Positions 1-6,766 of a stretch of 15,791 nucleotides of DNA are shown in pieces; the stretch's first letter is position 1; every line of letters starts with the position of its first letter. The stretch is taken from positions 1 to 15,791 of the forward strand of contig DMTA01000408.1 of NCBI GenBank assembly GCA_003454835.1, given 5' to 3'. Source of the stretch: Achromobacter sp. (GTDB taxonomy: Bacteria; Pseudomonadota; Gammaproteobacteria; Burkholderiales; Burkholderiaceae_B). The position numbers were made by a program, and so were the translations under genes. The notes beneath the pieces were generated by a model. The model was not told the DNA's origin, did no database searches, and saw only the letters and a list, made by a program, of their open reading frames with translations.

Positions 1-391
<391 letters not shown>

Positions 392-419
392 TTCGGATCT
401 ATTAAGCAGCACATATCCA

Positions 420-455
420 GCGAGGGCGTGATCCCGCCCTCGCGTCTCGTTCTTT
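420..455 (+). terminator. Hairpin with T-rich tail between tuf and rpsJ (weak terminator or processing site)
   Basis: A perfect 9-bp inverted repeat (GCGAGGGCG at 420-428, CGCCCTCGC at 435-443) with a 6-nt loop is followed by a broken T-rich stretch ending TTCTTT (450-455). The rpsJ Shine-Dalgarno AGGAA (456-460) begins right after it. The poor U tract suggests partial termination or an RNA processing/stability element that lowers rpsJ relative to tuf, not a full stop. This is inference from structure. Confidence 0.55.
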
Positions 456-465
456 AGGAAACGCC

Positions 466-777
466 ATGAAAAACCAAAAGATCCGCATCCGCTTGAAAGC
501 CTTCGATTACAAGCTGATCGATCAATCGGCCGCCGAAATCGTCGACACCGCCAAGCGCACTGGCGCTGTCGTCCGCGGTCCGGTGCCGCTGCCCACGCGT
601 ATCCGTCGCTACGACGTTCTGCGTTCGCCGCACGTCAACAAGACGTCGCGTGACCAGTTCGAAATCCGTACCCATCAGCGCCTGATGGACATCGTTGATC
701 CCACCGACAAGACCGTTGACGCCCTGATGCGTCTGGACCTGCCGGCCGGCGTCGACGTCGAAATCGCGCTGCAGTAA
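466..777 (+). CDS. rpsJ: 30S ribosomal protein S10
   Basis: S10 (NusE) is a small-subunit head protein; in the free form it is also the NusB partner in transcription antitermination. The 103-residue product has the family's normal length and recognisable segments: [14 protein letters not shown] at the N-terminus, GPVPLPTR in the ribosome-inserting loop and the [14 protein letters not shown] end. The start is fixed by AGGAA at 456-460, five bases before ATG 466. It follows tuf by 74 bp and is followed by a strong terminator, so here it appears to be the last gene of the str/tuf unit rather than the first gene of the S10 operon as in E. coli. Confidence 0.98.
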   Translation: MKNQKIRIRLKAFDYKLIDQSAAEIVDTAKRTGAVVRGPVPLPTRIRRYDVLRSPHVNKTSRDQFEIRTHQRLMDIVDPTDKTVDALMRLDLPAGVDVEIALQ

Positions 778-818
778 GACGCTCCGAGCCTGCTACCTTC
801 GCCGGCAGGTTCGTAAAG

Positions 819-857
819 AATGGCCGCACTCCCTCGGGATTGCGGCCATTTTGTTTT
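819..857 (+). terminator. Strong intrinsic terminator after rpsJ
   Basis: A perfect 10-bp inverted repeat (AATGGCCGCA at 819-828 and TGCGGCCATT at 841-850) encloses a 12-nt loop that can itself pair as TCCC/GGGA. It is followed by TTGTTTT (851-857). It sits 41 bp after the rpsJ stop and separates rpsJ from rplC. Confidence 0.9.
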
Positions 858-871
858 GGCGCCATAAGCAG

Positions 872-887
872 GTGAGCATGTGCTCAC
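872..887. repeat. 16-bp palindrome upstream of the rplC promoter
   Basis: GTGAGCA (872-878) and TGCTCAC (881-887) are perfect inverted arms separated by TG. The element has no T tail and lies about 100 bp upstream of the proposed rplC promoter, just after the rpsJ terminator. Its size and symmetry fit a dimeric transcription-factor operator, but the factor is unknown and chance cannot be excluded. Apart from this element, the stretch from 858 to 984 shows nothing I can assign. Confidence 0.45.
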
Positions 888-984
888 TGCCGACACAGCC
901 CGCGCCGCCAGGCCGCTTGTATTCTGTGCTGCGCCAACCGTGGCAAAAATGCCCACCGCGGCAAGCTCCGAATCCGCTAAGTGC

Positions 985-1014
985 TTGTGCCGCTTAGAAA
1001 AAACATGCTAATAT
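985..1014 (+). promoter_or_regulatory. Sigma-70 promoter of the rplC (S10) operon, extended -10
   Basis: TTGTGC (985-990) is a plausible -35, followed by an 18-bp spacer and TAATAT (1009-1014). TGC directly before the hexamer makes an extended -10 (TGCTAATAT), a form expected for strongly expressed translation genes. Transcription would start near 1021, giving a leader of about 160 nt before rplC. It is supported by the upstream terminator, which requires a new promoter for the following operon. Confidence 0.65.
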
Positions 1015-1020
1015 GCGAAG

Positions 1021-1166
1021 CTTGCCATTTTGTGGCAAGTCTAACTATGGGCAAAGCCCAGGCCGCCTTGCTGTTTGAGGGCGCTGCGCCTAGTCCAGGT
1101 TGAACATAGTCGTAGGGCAAAGGCCGTTACCTTTTGCCTGATTAGCCCCGACCAATCGCAGTCGGG
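1021..1166 (+). promoter_or_regulatory. Structured 5' leader of the rplC operon
   Basis: Two hairpins lie in the untranslated leader. The first (CTTGCCA 1021-1027, TGGCAAG 1033-1039, 5-nt loop) would be at or next to the transcript 5' end. The second (CCCGAC 1147-1152, GTCGGG 1161-1166, 8-nt loop) ends three bases before the rplC Shine-Dalgarno TGGAG (1169-1173). In E. coli the S10 leader is the target of L4 autoregulation; whether this leader works the same way cannot be told from the sequence. Confidence 0.45.
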
Positions 1167-1179
1167 AATGGAGAAAACG

Positions 1180-1869
1180 ATGTCGAATTCGACACCCACG
1201 CCCGCCGCTCATCGGCTGGGGCTGGTGGGTCGCAAGGTCGGCATGACCCGCATTTTTACCGAGGAAGGTGAATCCATCCCGGTGACCGTGCTGGACGTGT
1301 CCAACAACCGCGTGACCCAAGTTAAGTCGCTGGAAACCGACGGCTACGCCGCTATCCAGGTGGCTTATGGCACTCGTCGTGCCTCGCGTGTGGCTCAGCC
1401 GCAAACGGGCCACTACGCCAAAGCCGGCGCTGAAGCCGGTAGCATCCTCAAAGAATTCCGCCTTGATCCCGCTCGCGCCGCTGAATTTGCGGCCGGTTCC
1501 GTGATCGCCGTGGAATCCGTGTTCGAAGCCGGCCAACAGGTCGACGTCACGGGCACGACCATTGGTAAGGGCTTCGCCGGTACCATCAAGCGTCACAACT
1601 TCGGTTCGCAGCGCGCGTCGCACGGTAACTCCCGTTCGCACCGCGTTCCGGGCTCGATTGGTCAAGCACAAGATCCGGGCCGTATTTTCCCGGGTAAGCG
1701 CATGGCCGGTCACCTGGGTGACGTCACCCGCACCGTTCAAAACCTCGACGTCGTTCGCGTTGACGTTGAGCGCGGCCTGCTGCTGGTCAAGGGCGCTGTC
1801 CCCGGCCACGCTGGCGCCGACATCGTTGTGCGCCCGGCCATCAAGGCCCCGGCGAAGAAGGGAGCGTAA
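1180..1869 (+). CDS. rplC: 50S ribosomal protein L3
   Basis: L3 is an early-assembly 23S rRNA-binding protein whose extended loop reaches towards the peptidyl transferase centre. The chosen ATG at 1180 gives 229 residues starting [24 protein letters not shown] lies six bases upstream. An in-frame TTG at 1075 would add 35 residues but has no ribosome site and runs through the leader, and an ATG at 1168 overlaps the Shine-Dalgarno. Family segments include [34 protein letters not shown] and [21 protein letters not shown]; the Gln of GSIGQ corresponds to the residue methylated by PrmB in E. coli. About 20 residues longer than E. coli L3 (209), mostly at the two ends. First gene of the operon here; rplD follows after 4 bp. 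Confidence 0.97.
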   Translation: MSNSTPTPAAHRLGLVGRKVGMTRIFTEEGESIPVTVLDVSNNRVTQVKSLETDGYAAIQVAYGTRRASRVAQPQTGHYAKAGAEAGSILKEFRLDPARAAEFAAGSVIAVESVFEAGQQVDVTGTTIGKGFAGTIKRHNFGSQRASHGNSRSHRVPGSIGQAQDPGRIFPGKRMAGHLGDVTRTVQNLDVVRVDVERGLLLVKGAVPGHAGADIVVRPAIKAPAKKGA

Positions 1870-1873
1870 GTAA

Positions 1874-2494
1874 ATGGATCTCAAGCTCCTGAACGACCAA
1901 GGTCAGGCCGCTGCTACGTTCAGCGCGCCCGACACGATCTTCGGCCGTGACTTCAACGAAGCGCTGATTCACCAGATCGTCGTGGCTTTCCAAGCCAACG
2001 CGCGTTCCGGCAATCGTGCTCAGAAGGACCGTACGGAAGTCAAGCACTCCACCAAGAAGCCCTGGCGTCAAAAGGGTACCGGCCGCGCTCGCGCTGGTAT
2101 GACTTCGTCGCCCCTGTGGCGTGGCGGTGGTCGGACTTTCCCGAACTCGCCCGAAGAGAACTTCAGCCAAAAGGTCAACAAGAAGATGTACCGCGCCGGG
2201 ATCCGCTCGATCCTGTCGCAGCTCGCTCGCGAAGACCGCATCGCCGTCGTTGAATCGTTTGATCTGGAATCGCCCAAGACCAAGGCTGCCGCTGCAAAGC
2301 TGAAGAGCCTGGGCCTGGACTCGGTCCTGATCATCACCGACAGCGTCGATGAAAATGTTTACCTCGCCACCCGCAACCTGCCGCACGTTGCTGTTGTCGA
2401 GCCCCGTTATGCCGATCCGTTGTCGCTGGTCCACTACAAGAAAGTGCTGATCACCAAGCCGGCCATCGCTCAACTCGAGGAGATGCTGGGATGA
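1874..2494 (+). CDS. rplD: 50S ribosomal protein L4
   Basis: L4 binds 23S rRNA and lines the nascent peptide tunnel through a long basic loop; in enterobacteria it also represses its own operon. The 206-residue product has the loop at about residues 44-92 ([25 protein letters not shown]), where macrolide-resistance changes are known in other species, followed by the globular part ending [17 protein letters not shown] (1860-1864) in the tail of rplC serves as the ribosome site. The TGA stop overlaps the rplW ATG as ATGA (2491-2494), implying translational coupling. Confidence 0.97.
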   Translation: MDLKLLNDQGQAAATFSAPDTIFGRDFNEALIHQIVVAFQANARSGNRAQKDRTEVKHSTKKPWRQKGTGRARAGMTSSPLWRGGGRTFPNSPEENFSQKVNKKMYRAGIRSILSQLAREDRIAVVESFDLESPKTKAAAAKLKSLGLDSVLIITDSVDENVYLATRNLPHVAVVEPRYADPLSLVHYKKVLITKPAIAQLEEMLG

Positions 2495-2787
2495 ACGCTG
2501 AACGCTTGATGCAAGTCATTCTGGCTCCGATCGTGACCGAAAAGGCCACGTTCGTCGCTGAGAAGAATCAGCAAGTCGCTTTCCGTGTCGTGGCTGACGC
2601 TACCAAGCCGGAAATCAAGGCTGCCGTCGAACTGCTCTTCAAGGTGCAGGTCGAGTCCGTGCAGGTCCTCAACCGTAAGGGCAAAGTCAAGCGCTTTGGC
2701 CGATTCGTTGGCCGTCGCCGTAATGAGCGCAAGGCTTACGTCTCGCTCAAGGACGGCCAGGAAATCGACTTTGCGGAGGTGAAGTAA
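2491..2787 (+). CDS. rplW: 50S ribosomal protein L23
   Basis: L23 sits at the tunnel exit and is the docking site for trigger factor and SRP. The 98-residue product matches family length. It carries the N-terminal [11 protein letters not shown] segment, whose Glu17 corresponds to the trigger-factor contact Glu18 of E. coli. The basic hairpin [20 protein letters not shown] contacts rRNA. The start codon overlaps the rplD stop by 4 nt and rplB begins immediately after the stop codon, so the three genes are tightly coupled. Confidence 0.97.
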   Translation: MNAERLMQVILAPIVTEKATFVAEKNQQVAFRVVADATKPEIKAAVELLFKVQVESVQVLNRKGKVKRFGRFVGRRRNERKAYVSLKDGQEIDFAEVK

Positions 2788-3615
2788 ATGGCCCTCGTAA
2801 AAGTTAAGCCGACTTCGGCTGGCCGCCGTGGCATGGTGAAGGTTGTCAGCCCGAACCTGCACAAGGGTGAGCCCTACGCGCCGCTGCTCGAGAAGAAGAC
2901 CCGTGGTTCTGGCCGTAACAACAACGGTCACATCACGATCCGTCATCGTGGCGGTGGTCACAAGCAGCATTACCGTATCGTCGACTTCCGTCGCGATAAG
3001 GACGGCATCCCGGCAAAGGTCGAGCGTCTGGAATATGACCCCAACCGTACGGCGCACATCGCTCTGCTGTGCTACGCCGACGGCGAACGTCGTTACATCA
3101 TCGCTCCCCGTGGCCTGGAAGTCGGTGCGACCGTGCAATCCGGCACCGATGCTCCGATCCGCGCTGGCAACACGCTGCCGATCCGCAACATCCCGGTCGG
3201 TACGACGATCCACTGCGTCGAAATGCTCCCCGGCAAGGGTGCCCAGATGGTCCGCTCGGCCGGCGCTTCCGCCGTCCTGCTGGCTCGCGAAGGCATCTAC
3301 GCTCAGGTGCGTCTGCGCTCGGGTGAAGTCCGCCGTGTGCACATCGAATGCCGCGCCACCATCGGTGAAGTCGGTAACGAAGAACACAGCCTGCGCCAAA
3401 TCGGCAAGGCCGGTGCAATGCGTTGGCGCGGTATCCGCCCGACCGTTCGTGGCGTTGCCATGAACCCGGTGGATCACCCGCACGGTGGCGGCGAAGGCCG
3501 TACCGGTGAAGCACGCGAGCCGGTCAGCCCGTGGGGCACTCCGTCGAAGGGTTTCAAGACCCGTCGCAACAAGCGGACGAACAATATGATCGTCCAACGG
3601 CGCAAGCGCAAGTAA
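2788..3615 (+). CDS. rplB: 50S ribosomal protein L2
   Basis: L2 is one of the most conserved large-subunit proteins, needed for subunit association and peptidyl transferase activity. The product has 275 residues (E. coli 273). Visible signatures are [19 protein letters not shown] near residue 41-59, the SH3-like middle and the C-terminal [15 protein letters not shown] with the conserved His230. The C-terminus is strongly basic (RRKRK). A near-consensus Shine-Dalgarno GGAGGTGA (2775-2782) lies inside the end of rplW and the ATG follows the rplW TAA with no gap, the strongest ribosome site in this operon. Confidence 0.98.
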   Translation: MALVKVKPTSAGRRGMVKVVSPNLHKGEPYAPLLEKKTRGSGRNNNGHITIRHRGGGHKQHYRIVDFRRDKDGIPAKVERLEYDPNRTAHIALLCYADGERRYIIAPRGLEVGATVQSGTDAPIRAGNTLPIRNIPVGTTIHCVEMLPGKGAQMVRSAGASAVLLAREGIYAQVRLRSGEVRRVHIECRATIGEVGNEEHSLRQIGKAGAMRWRGIRPTVRGVAMNPVDHPHGGGEGRTGEAREPVSPWGTPSKGFKTRRNKRTNNMIVQRRKRK

Positions 3616-3627
3616 GAGGCGAACACT

Positions 3628-3903
3628 ATGTCACGTTCGATCAAGAAAGGCCCGTTTGTCGATGCTCACCTGATCAAAAAGGTGGACACGGCCGTCGCGG
3701 GCAAAGACAAGAAGCCGATCAAGACCTGGTCGCGTCGTTCCACGATCCTGCCCGAGTTCATCGGTCTGACGATCGCTGTGCACAACGGCAAGCAGCATGT
3801 TCCCGTTTACATCAACGAGAACATGGTCGGTCACAAGCTGGGCGAGTTCGCGCTGACCCGTACGTTCAAGGGTCACGCCGCGGACAAGAAGGCGAAGAGG
3901 TAA
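3628..3903 (+). CDS. rpsS: 30S ribosomal protein S19
   Basis: S19 binds 16S rRNA in the 30S head together with S13 and contacts the large subunit. The 91-residue product begins [15 protein letters not shown] and contains [27 protein letters not shown] and [16 protein letters not shown], all diagnostic. AAGAGG (3614-3619) precedes the ATG. It lies 12 bp after rplB, and rplV starts 3 bp after its stop. Confidence 0.98.
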   Translation: MSRSIKKGPFVDAHLIKKVDTAVAGKDKKPIKTWSRRSTILPEFIGLTIAVHNGKQHVPVYINENMVGHKLGEFALTRTFKGHAADKKAKR

Positions 3904-3906
3904 GCG

Positions 3907-4236
3907 ATGGAAACTACTGCCATTATCCGTGGGGTTCACATCTCCGCTCAGAAGACCCGTTTGGTTGCGGACCTGATCCGTGGCCAGAAGGTCGGCCGTG
4001 CGCTGGAAATCCTCACCTTCTCGCCGAAGAAGGCTGCCGTCATCCTGAAGAAGGCTGTCGAGTCCGCCATCGCCAACGCCGAGCACAACGACGGCGCCGA
4101 CATCGACGAACTGAAAGTCACCACGATCTTCGTGGACAAGGCTCAGTCGATGAAGCGCTTCTCCGCTCGCGCCAAGGGCCGCGGCAACCGTATCGAGAAG
4201 CAGACCTGCCACATCACGGTCAAGGTCGGAGCTTAA
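3907..4236 (+). CDS. rplV: 50S ribosomal protein L22
   Basis: L22 contacts all 23S rRNA domains, and its beta-hairpin forms part of the tunnel constriction with L4. The 109-residue product has [15 protein letters not shown] at the N-terminus, AIANAEHN in the middle and the hairpin region [18 protein letters not shown], where macrolide-resistance changes occur in other bacteria. The ribosome site AGAGG lies in the last codons of rpsS. rpsC follows after 9 bp. Confidence 0.98.
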   Translation: METTAIIRGVHISAQKTRLVADLIRGQKVGRALEILTFSPKKAAVILKKAVESAIANAEHNDGADIDELKVTTIFVDKAQSMKRFSARAKGRGNRIEKQTCHITVKVGA

Positions 4237-4245
4237 GGAGTCACG

Positions 4246-5037
4246 ATGGGTCAGAAAATTCACCCCACTGGGTTCCGTCTCGCGGTCACCCGTAATTGGT
4301 CCTCGCGTTGGTTCGCCGACGATAAGGCCTTCGGTTCGATGCTGGCCGAAGACATTCGCGTTCGCGAGTACCTGAAGAAGAAGCTCAAGAGCGCCTCCGT
4401 TGGTCGCGTGATCATCGAGCGTCCCGCCAAGAATGCCCGCATCACCGTTTACTCGGCTCGTCCGGGCGTGGTGATCGGCAAGCGCGGCGAAGACATCGAA
4501 AGCCTGAAGGCTGATCTGCAGCGTCTGATGGGCGTGCCCGTGCACGTCAACATCGAAGAAATCCGCAAGCCGGAAACCGATGCTCAACTGATCGCCGACT
4601 CGATCTCGCAACAGCTCGAGAAGCGCATCATGTTCCGCCGCGCCATGAAGCGCGCGATGCAGAACGCCATGCGTCTGGGTGCCCAAGGCATCAAGATCAT
4701 GAGCTCGGGCCGTCTGAACGGTATCGAAATTGCTCGCACCGAGTGGTATCGCGAAGGCCGTGTGCCGCTGCACACCCTCAAGGCCAACATCGACTACGGC
4801 ACCTCCGAAGCCCACACCACGTACGGCGTGATTGGCATCAAGGTCTGGGTCTACAAGGGCGACATGCTGGCCAACGGCGAATTGCCGCCGGAAACCGCAG
4901 CCCCGCGTGAAGAAGAACGTCGTCCGCGCCGCGCTCCGCGTGGTGATCGTCCGGACGGTGCTCGCACCGGTCGTCCGGGTGGTCGTGGCCGCGCTCCCCG
5001 CAAGGCGGACGCTGCGCCGGCGCCTGAAGGAGAATAA
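4246..5037 (+). CDS. rpsC: 30S ribosomal protein S3, with long basic C-terminal tail
   Basis: S3 lines the mRNA entry tunnel of the 30S subunit and takes part in mRNA unwinding. The start [12 protein letters not shown] is canonical and preceded by AAGGAG (4235-4240). A type-2 KH domain is seen with GKRG at residues 78-81 ([13 protein letters not shown]), followed by the S3 C-terminal domain ([33 protein letters not shown]). The product is 263 residues against 233 in E. coli; the extra length is a disordered Arg/Pro/Gly-rich tail from about residue 215, with repeated [16 protein letters not shown] patterns. Such tails occur in other Burkholderiales. rplP follows after 2 bp. Confidence 0.98.
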   Translation: MGQKIHPTGFRLAVTRNWSSRWFADDKAFGSMLAEDIRVREYLKKKLKSASVGRVIIERPAKNARITVYSARPGVVIGKRGEDIESLKADLQRLMGVPVHVNIEEIRKPETDAQLIADSISQQLEKRIMFRRAMKRAMQNAMRLGAQGIKIMSSGRLNGIEIARTEWYREGRVPLHTLKANIDYGTSEAHTTYGVIGIKVWVYKGDMLANGELPPETAAPREEERRPRRAPRGDRPDGARTGRPGGRGRAPRKADAAPAPEGE

Positions 5038-5039
5038 CC

Positions 5040-5456
5040 ATGCTGCAACCCTCCCGCAGAAAGTATCGCAAAGAGCAGAAGGGCCGCAACACCGGTCTGG
5101 CGACTCGTGGCACCCACGTTTCGTTCGGCGAGTTCGGCCTGAAGGCTACCGGCCGTGGCCGTCTGACCGCCCGTCAGATCGAAGCTGCTCGTCGCGCTAT
5201 CAATCGTCACATCAAGCGTGGCGGCCGTATCTGGATTCGCATTTTCCCGGATAAGCCCATCTCGCAGAAGCCTGCCGAAGTCCGTATGGGTAACGGTAAG
5301 GGCAACCCGGAGTACTGGGTTGCTGAAATCCAGCCCGGCAAGGTGCTCTACGAAATGGAAGGGGTTAGCGAAGAGCTCGCGCGTGAAGCTTTCCGCCTGG
5401 CCGCTGCCAAGCTGCCGATTTCGACCACGTTCGTCGCGCGTCATATCGGTGCTTAA
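5040..5456 (+). CDS. rplP: 50S ribosomal protein L16
   Basis: L16 organises the A-site/P-site region of the 50S subunit and is assembled late. The product has 138 residues, the family norm (136 in E. coli). It shows [55 protein letters not shown] and [14 protein letters not shown]; the Arg of RMGNGKG matches the Arg81 hydroxylated by RoxA (YcfD) in E. coli. AAGGAGA (5027-5032) at the end of rpsC is the ribosome site. Confidence 0.98.
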
Positions 5457-5467
5457 GGAGTACTAAC

Positions 5468-5659
5468 ATGAAAGCTAGCGAACTCCGTTCGAAAGACGCC
5501 GCCGAGCTCGGCAAAGAGCTCGAAAGCCTGCTGAAGGCCCAATTCGGTCTGCGCATGCAGAAAGCCACGCAGCAACTGGCCAACACCAGCCAGCTGCGCA
5601 ACGTGCGCCGCGACATCGCTCGCGTCCGCACCTTGCTGACCGAGAAGGCAGGGAAATAA
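5468..5659 (+). CDS. rpmC: 50S ribosomal protein L29
   Basis: L29 is a small helical protein at the tunnel exit next to L23. The 63-residue product ([36 protein letters not shown]) has the normal length and the conserved [11 protein letters not shown](R)T core. AAGGAG (5455-5460) precedes the ATG at seven bases. rpsQ begins 2 bp after the stop. Confidence 0.97.
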
Positions 5660-5661
5660 AG

Positions 5662-5943
5662 ATGAGCGAAACTCAAAACACCCAAGTGGCCAAGCGCCAG
5701 CGCACGCTGGTTGGCAAGGTCGTCAGCAACAAGATGGACAAGACTGTCGTCGTTCTGGTTGAGCGCCGCGTCAAGCACCCCATCTTCGGCAAGATCATCA
5801 TGCGTTCCGCGAAGTACAAGGCGCACGATGAATCGAACCAGTACAACGAAGGCGATACGGTTGAAATCGCTGAAGGCCGTCCCATCTCGCGCTCGAAGTC
5901 GTGGCGTGTGGTGCGTCTGGTTGAAGCCGCACGTATCATCTAA
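5662..5943 (+). CDS. rpsQ: 30S ribosomal protein S17
   Basis: S17 is a primary 16S rRNA-binding OB-fold protein of the 30S body. The 93-residue product contains [50 protein letters not shown] and [16 protein letters not shown], all diagnostic. It is about nine residues longer than E. coli S17 (84), chiefly from the polar N-terminal extension [16 protein letters not shown] (5650-5654) inside the end of rpmC is the ribosome site. It is the last ribosomal gene here: two hairpins follow at once, and rplN, the gene normally next, is absent. Confidence 0.97.
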   Translation: MSETQNTQVAKRQRTLVGKVVSNKMDKTVVVLVERRVKHPIFGKIIMRSAKYKAHDESNQYNEGDTVEIAEGRPISRSKSWRVVRLVEAARII

Positions 5944-5960
5944 GTGAAAGCTGCACCTCG

Positions 5961-5976
5961 GAACGGTTCGCCGTTC
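5961..5976 (+). other. UUCG-loop hairpin just after rpsQ
   Basis: GAACGG (5961-5966), loop TTCG, CCGTTC (5971-5976) form a perfect 6-bp stem with a UUCG tetraloop 17 bases after the rpsQ stop. The loop-closing pair is G-C rather than the extra-stable C-G. It lies immediately upstream of the main terminator and may act as a 3'-end stabiliser or an accessory pause hairpin. Confidence 0.5.
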
Positions 5977-5982
5977 TGATAT

Positions 5983-6018
5983 AAAACGGCAAGGGCCAAA
6001 ACCCTTGCCGTTTTTTTT
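5983..6018 (+). terminator. Strong intrinsic terminator of the rplC-rpsQ operon
   Basis: A 9-bp GC-rich stem (CGGCAAGGG 5987-5995, CCCTTGCCG 6002-6010) with a 6-nt loop is extended by four A-T pairs (AAAA 5983-5986 with TTTT 6011-6014) and followed by eight T residues (6011-6018). The A run on the left also makes it a possible terminator for transcripts from the other direction. It closes the ribosomal operon. Confidence 0.96.
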
Positions 6019-6050
6019 ATGTTTTGCATGTGGGAATTCTGTAGGGAAGC

Positions 6051-6710
6051 ATGGTCATCGTCCGCAAATCAGCCGGGCTCGCGATCGCCGCAACGTGCTG
6101 GATGGCAATGGCCGCCGGCGCCGCGTTTGCACAGGAGCGAGGCGCGCCCATGCCGTCCGCCGCCAGCGCCGCTCCTGGAGCGCACGAGGCCGCCATTCCT
6201 GGCACGTTTCGCGCTCCGATACCGTCAGCAGGCTCTGCTACCGGCGCATCCGGCGCGGGCGCAACCGAGGGTGCACCGCCTGCGGCACCCGGTTCCATAT
6301 CACCGCCGATGGATGCCACGACGCTCGGCAAGCAACTGCTGAACGCCGGGCCGGATCCGCGGGTTCAATTGGATGGAAGATCCAAAGATCATGCCGCCAT
6401 CTTCGGCACCGAAGACGAGGACGAGCAGGGCTTGCTGGACCAGGAACGCGCATTGCAGGCGCAGCGAGACCAGCTGAAGGTGTTGGAGCGCGTGCTGAAC
6501 GCCCCGCCGCCGAATGCGGATCCGCACCCACCCGCCATGATTCCGCTGACCCCCGGCGGTCAGATGACCATGCCGCCCTTGATGCCCACGCCTTCGGGTT
6601 CTCAACTGGATCGCACCAGAAATCAGACGCAACGCAGCGTGGACGACATGCAGCGGCGCGTCGATGAGTTGAGGCGTGGTGCCGATACGCTCAGGCAGGG
6701 CGGGCGCTAG
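6051..6710 (+). CDS. Secreted Ala/Pro-rich protein of unknown function with predicted coiled coils
   Basis: I do not recognise a named family. The 219-residue product starts with a clear Sec signal peptide: basic VRK at residues 4-6, a hydrophobic core and an AFA|Q cleavage site at 27/28, so the mature protein is likely periplasmic or outer-membrane-associated. Residues 30-90 are low-complexity Ala/Pro/Gly/Ser; an acidic patch EDEDE lies at 121-125; helical, charged stretches at about 127-149 and 185-215 (DRTRNQTQRSVDDMQRRVDEL) could form coiled coils. AGGGAAG (6043-6049) is the ribosome site, somewhat close to the ATG. It begins only 32 bp after the ribosomal terminator and no convincing promoter is visible there, so read-through or a weak promoter must supply it. 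It converges with the transporter operon. Gene reality is supported by the signal peptide, ribosome site and codon pattern. Confidence 0.75.
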   Translation: MVIVRKSAGLAIAATCWMAMAAGAAFAQERGAPMPSAASAAPGAHEAAIPGTFRAPIPSAGSATGASGAGATEGAPPAAPGSISPPMDATTLGKQLLNAGPDPRVQLDGRSKDHAAIFGTEDEDEQGLLDQERALQAQRDQLKVLERVLNAPPPNADPHPPAMIPLTPGGQMTMPPLMPTPSGSQLDRTRNQTQRSVDDMQRRVDELRRGADTLRQGGR

Positions 6711-6766
6711 CCCAGGGCCTTAGGCCGGACGATAGAGGCGCAGCACGCGGTGTTGTCCCGGTCCGC

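Noticed and set aside
675..956. Minus-strand open frame in the rpsJ-rplC gap
   Set aside because: It overlaps the rpsJ 3' end and the terminator, lacks a ribosome site, and has shadow-like composition.
1022..1048. Second promoter TTGCCA with a TAACTA or AACTAT -10
   Set aside because: Spacing of 14-15 bp is too short and the TTGCCA is better explained as one arm of the leader hairpin.
1075..1179. N-terminal extension of L3 from an in-frame TTG at 1075
   Set aside because: No ribosome site, non-ATG start, runs through the structured leader, and the extra 35 residues do not look like L3. ATG 1180 has TGGAG at the right distance.
2470..4815. Long minus-strand open frames of 375 and 394 residues opposite rplB and rplV-rpsC
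   Set aside because: They mirror strongly codon-biased ribosomal genes, which depletes antisense stops. Their composition (Asp/Thr/Val/His-rich) matches no protein family I know and no ribosome sites were seen.
6711..6766. Possible bidirectional terminator between the secreted protein gene and the transporter operon (GGCCT-T-AGGCC)
   Set aside because: The repeat leaves a one-base loop that cannot form a hairpin and there is no T tract on either strand.
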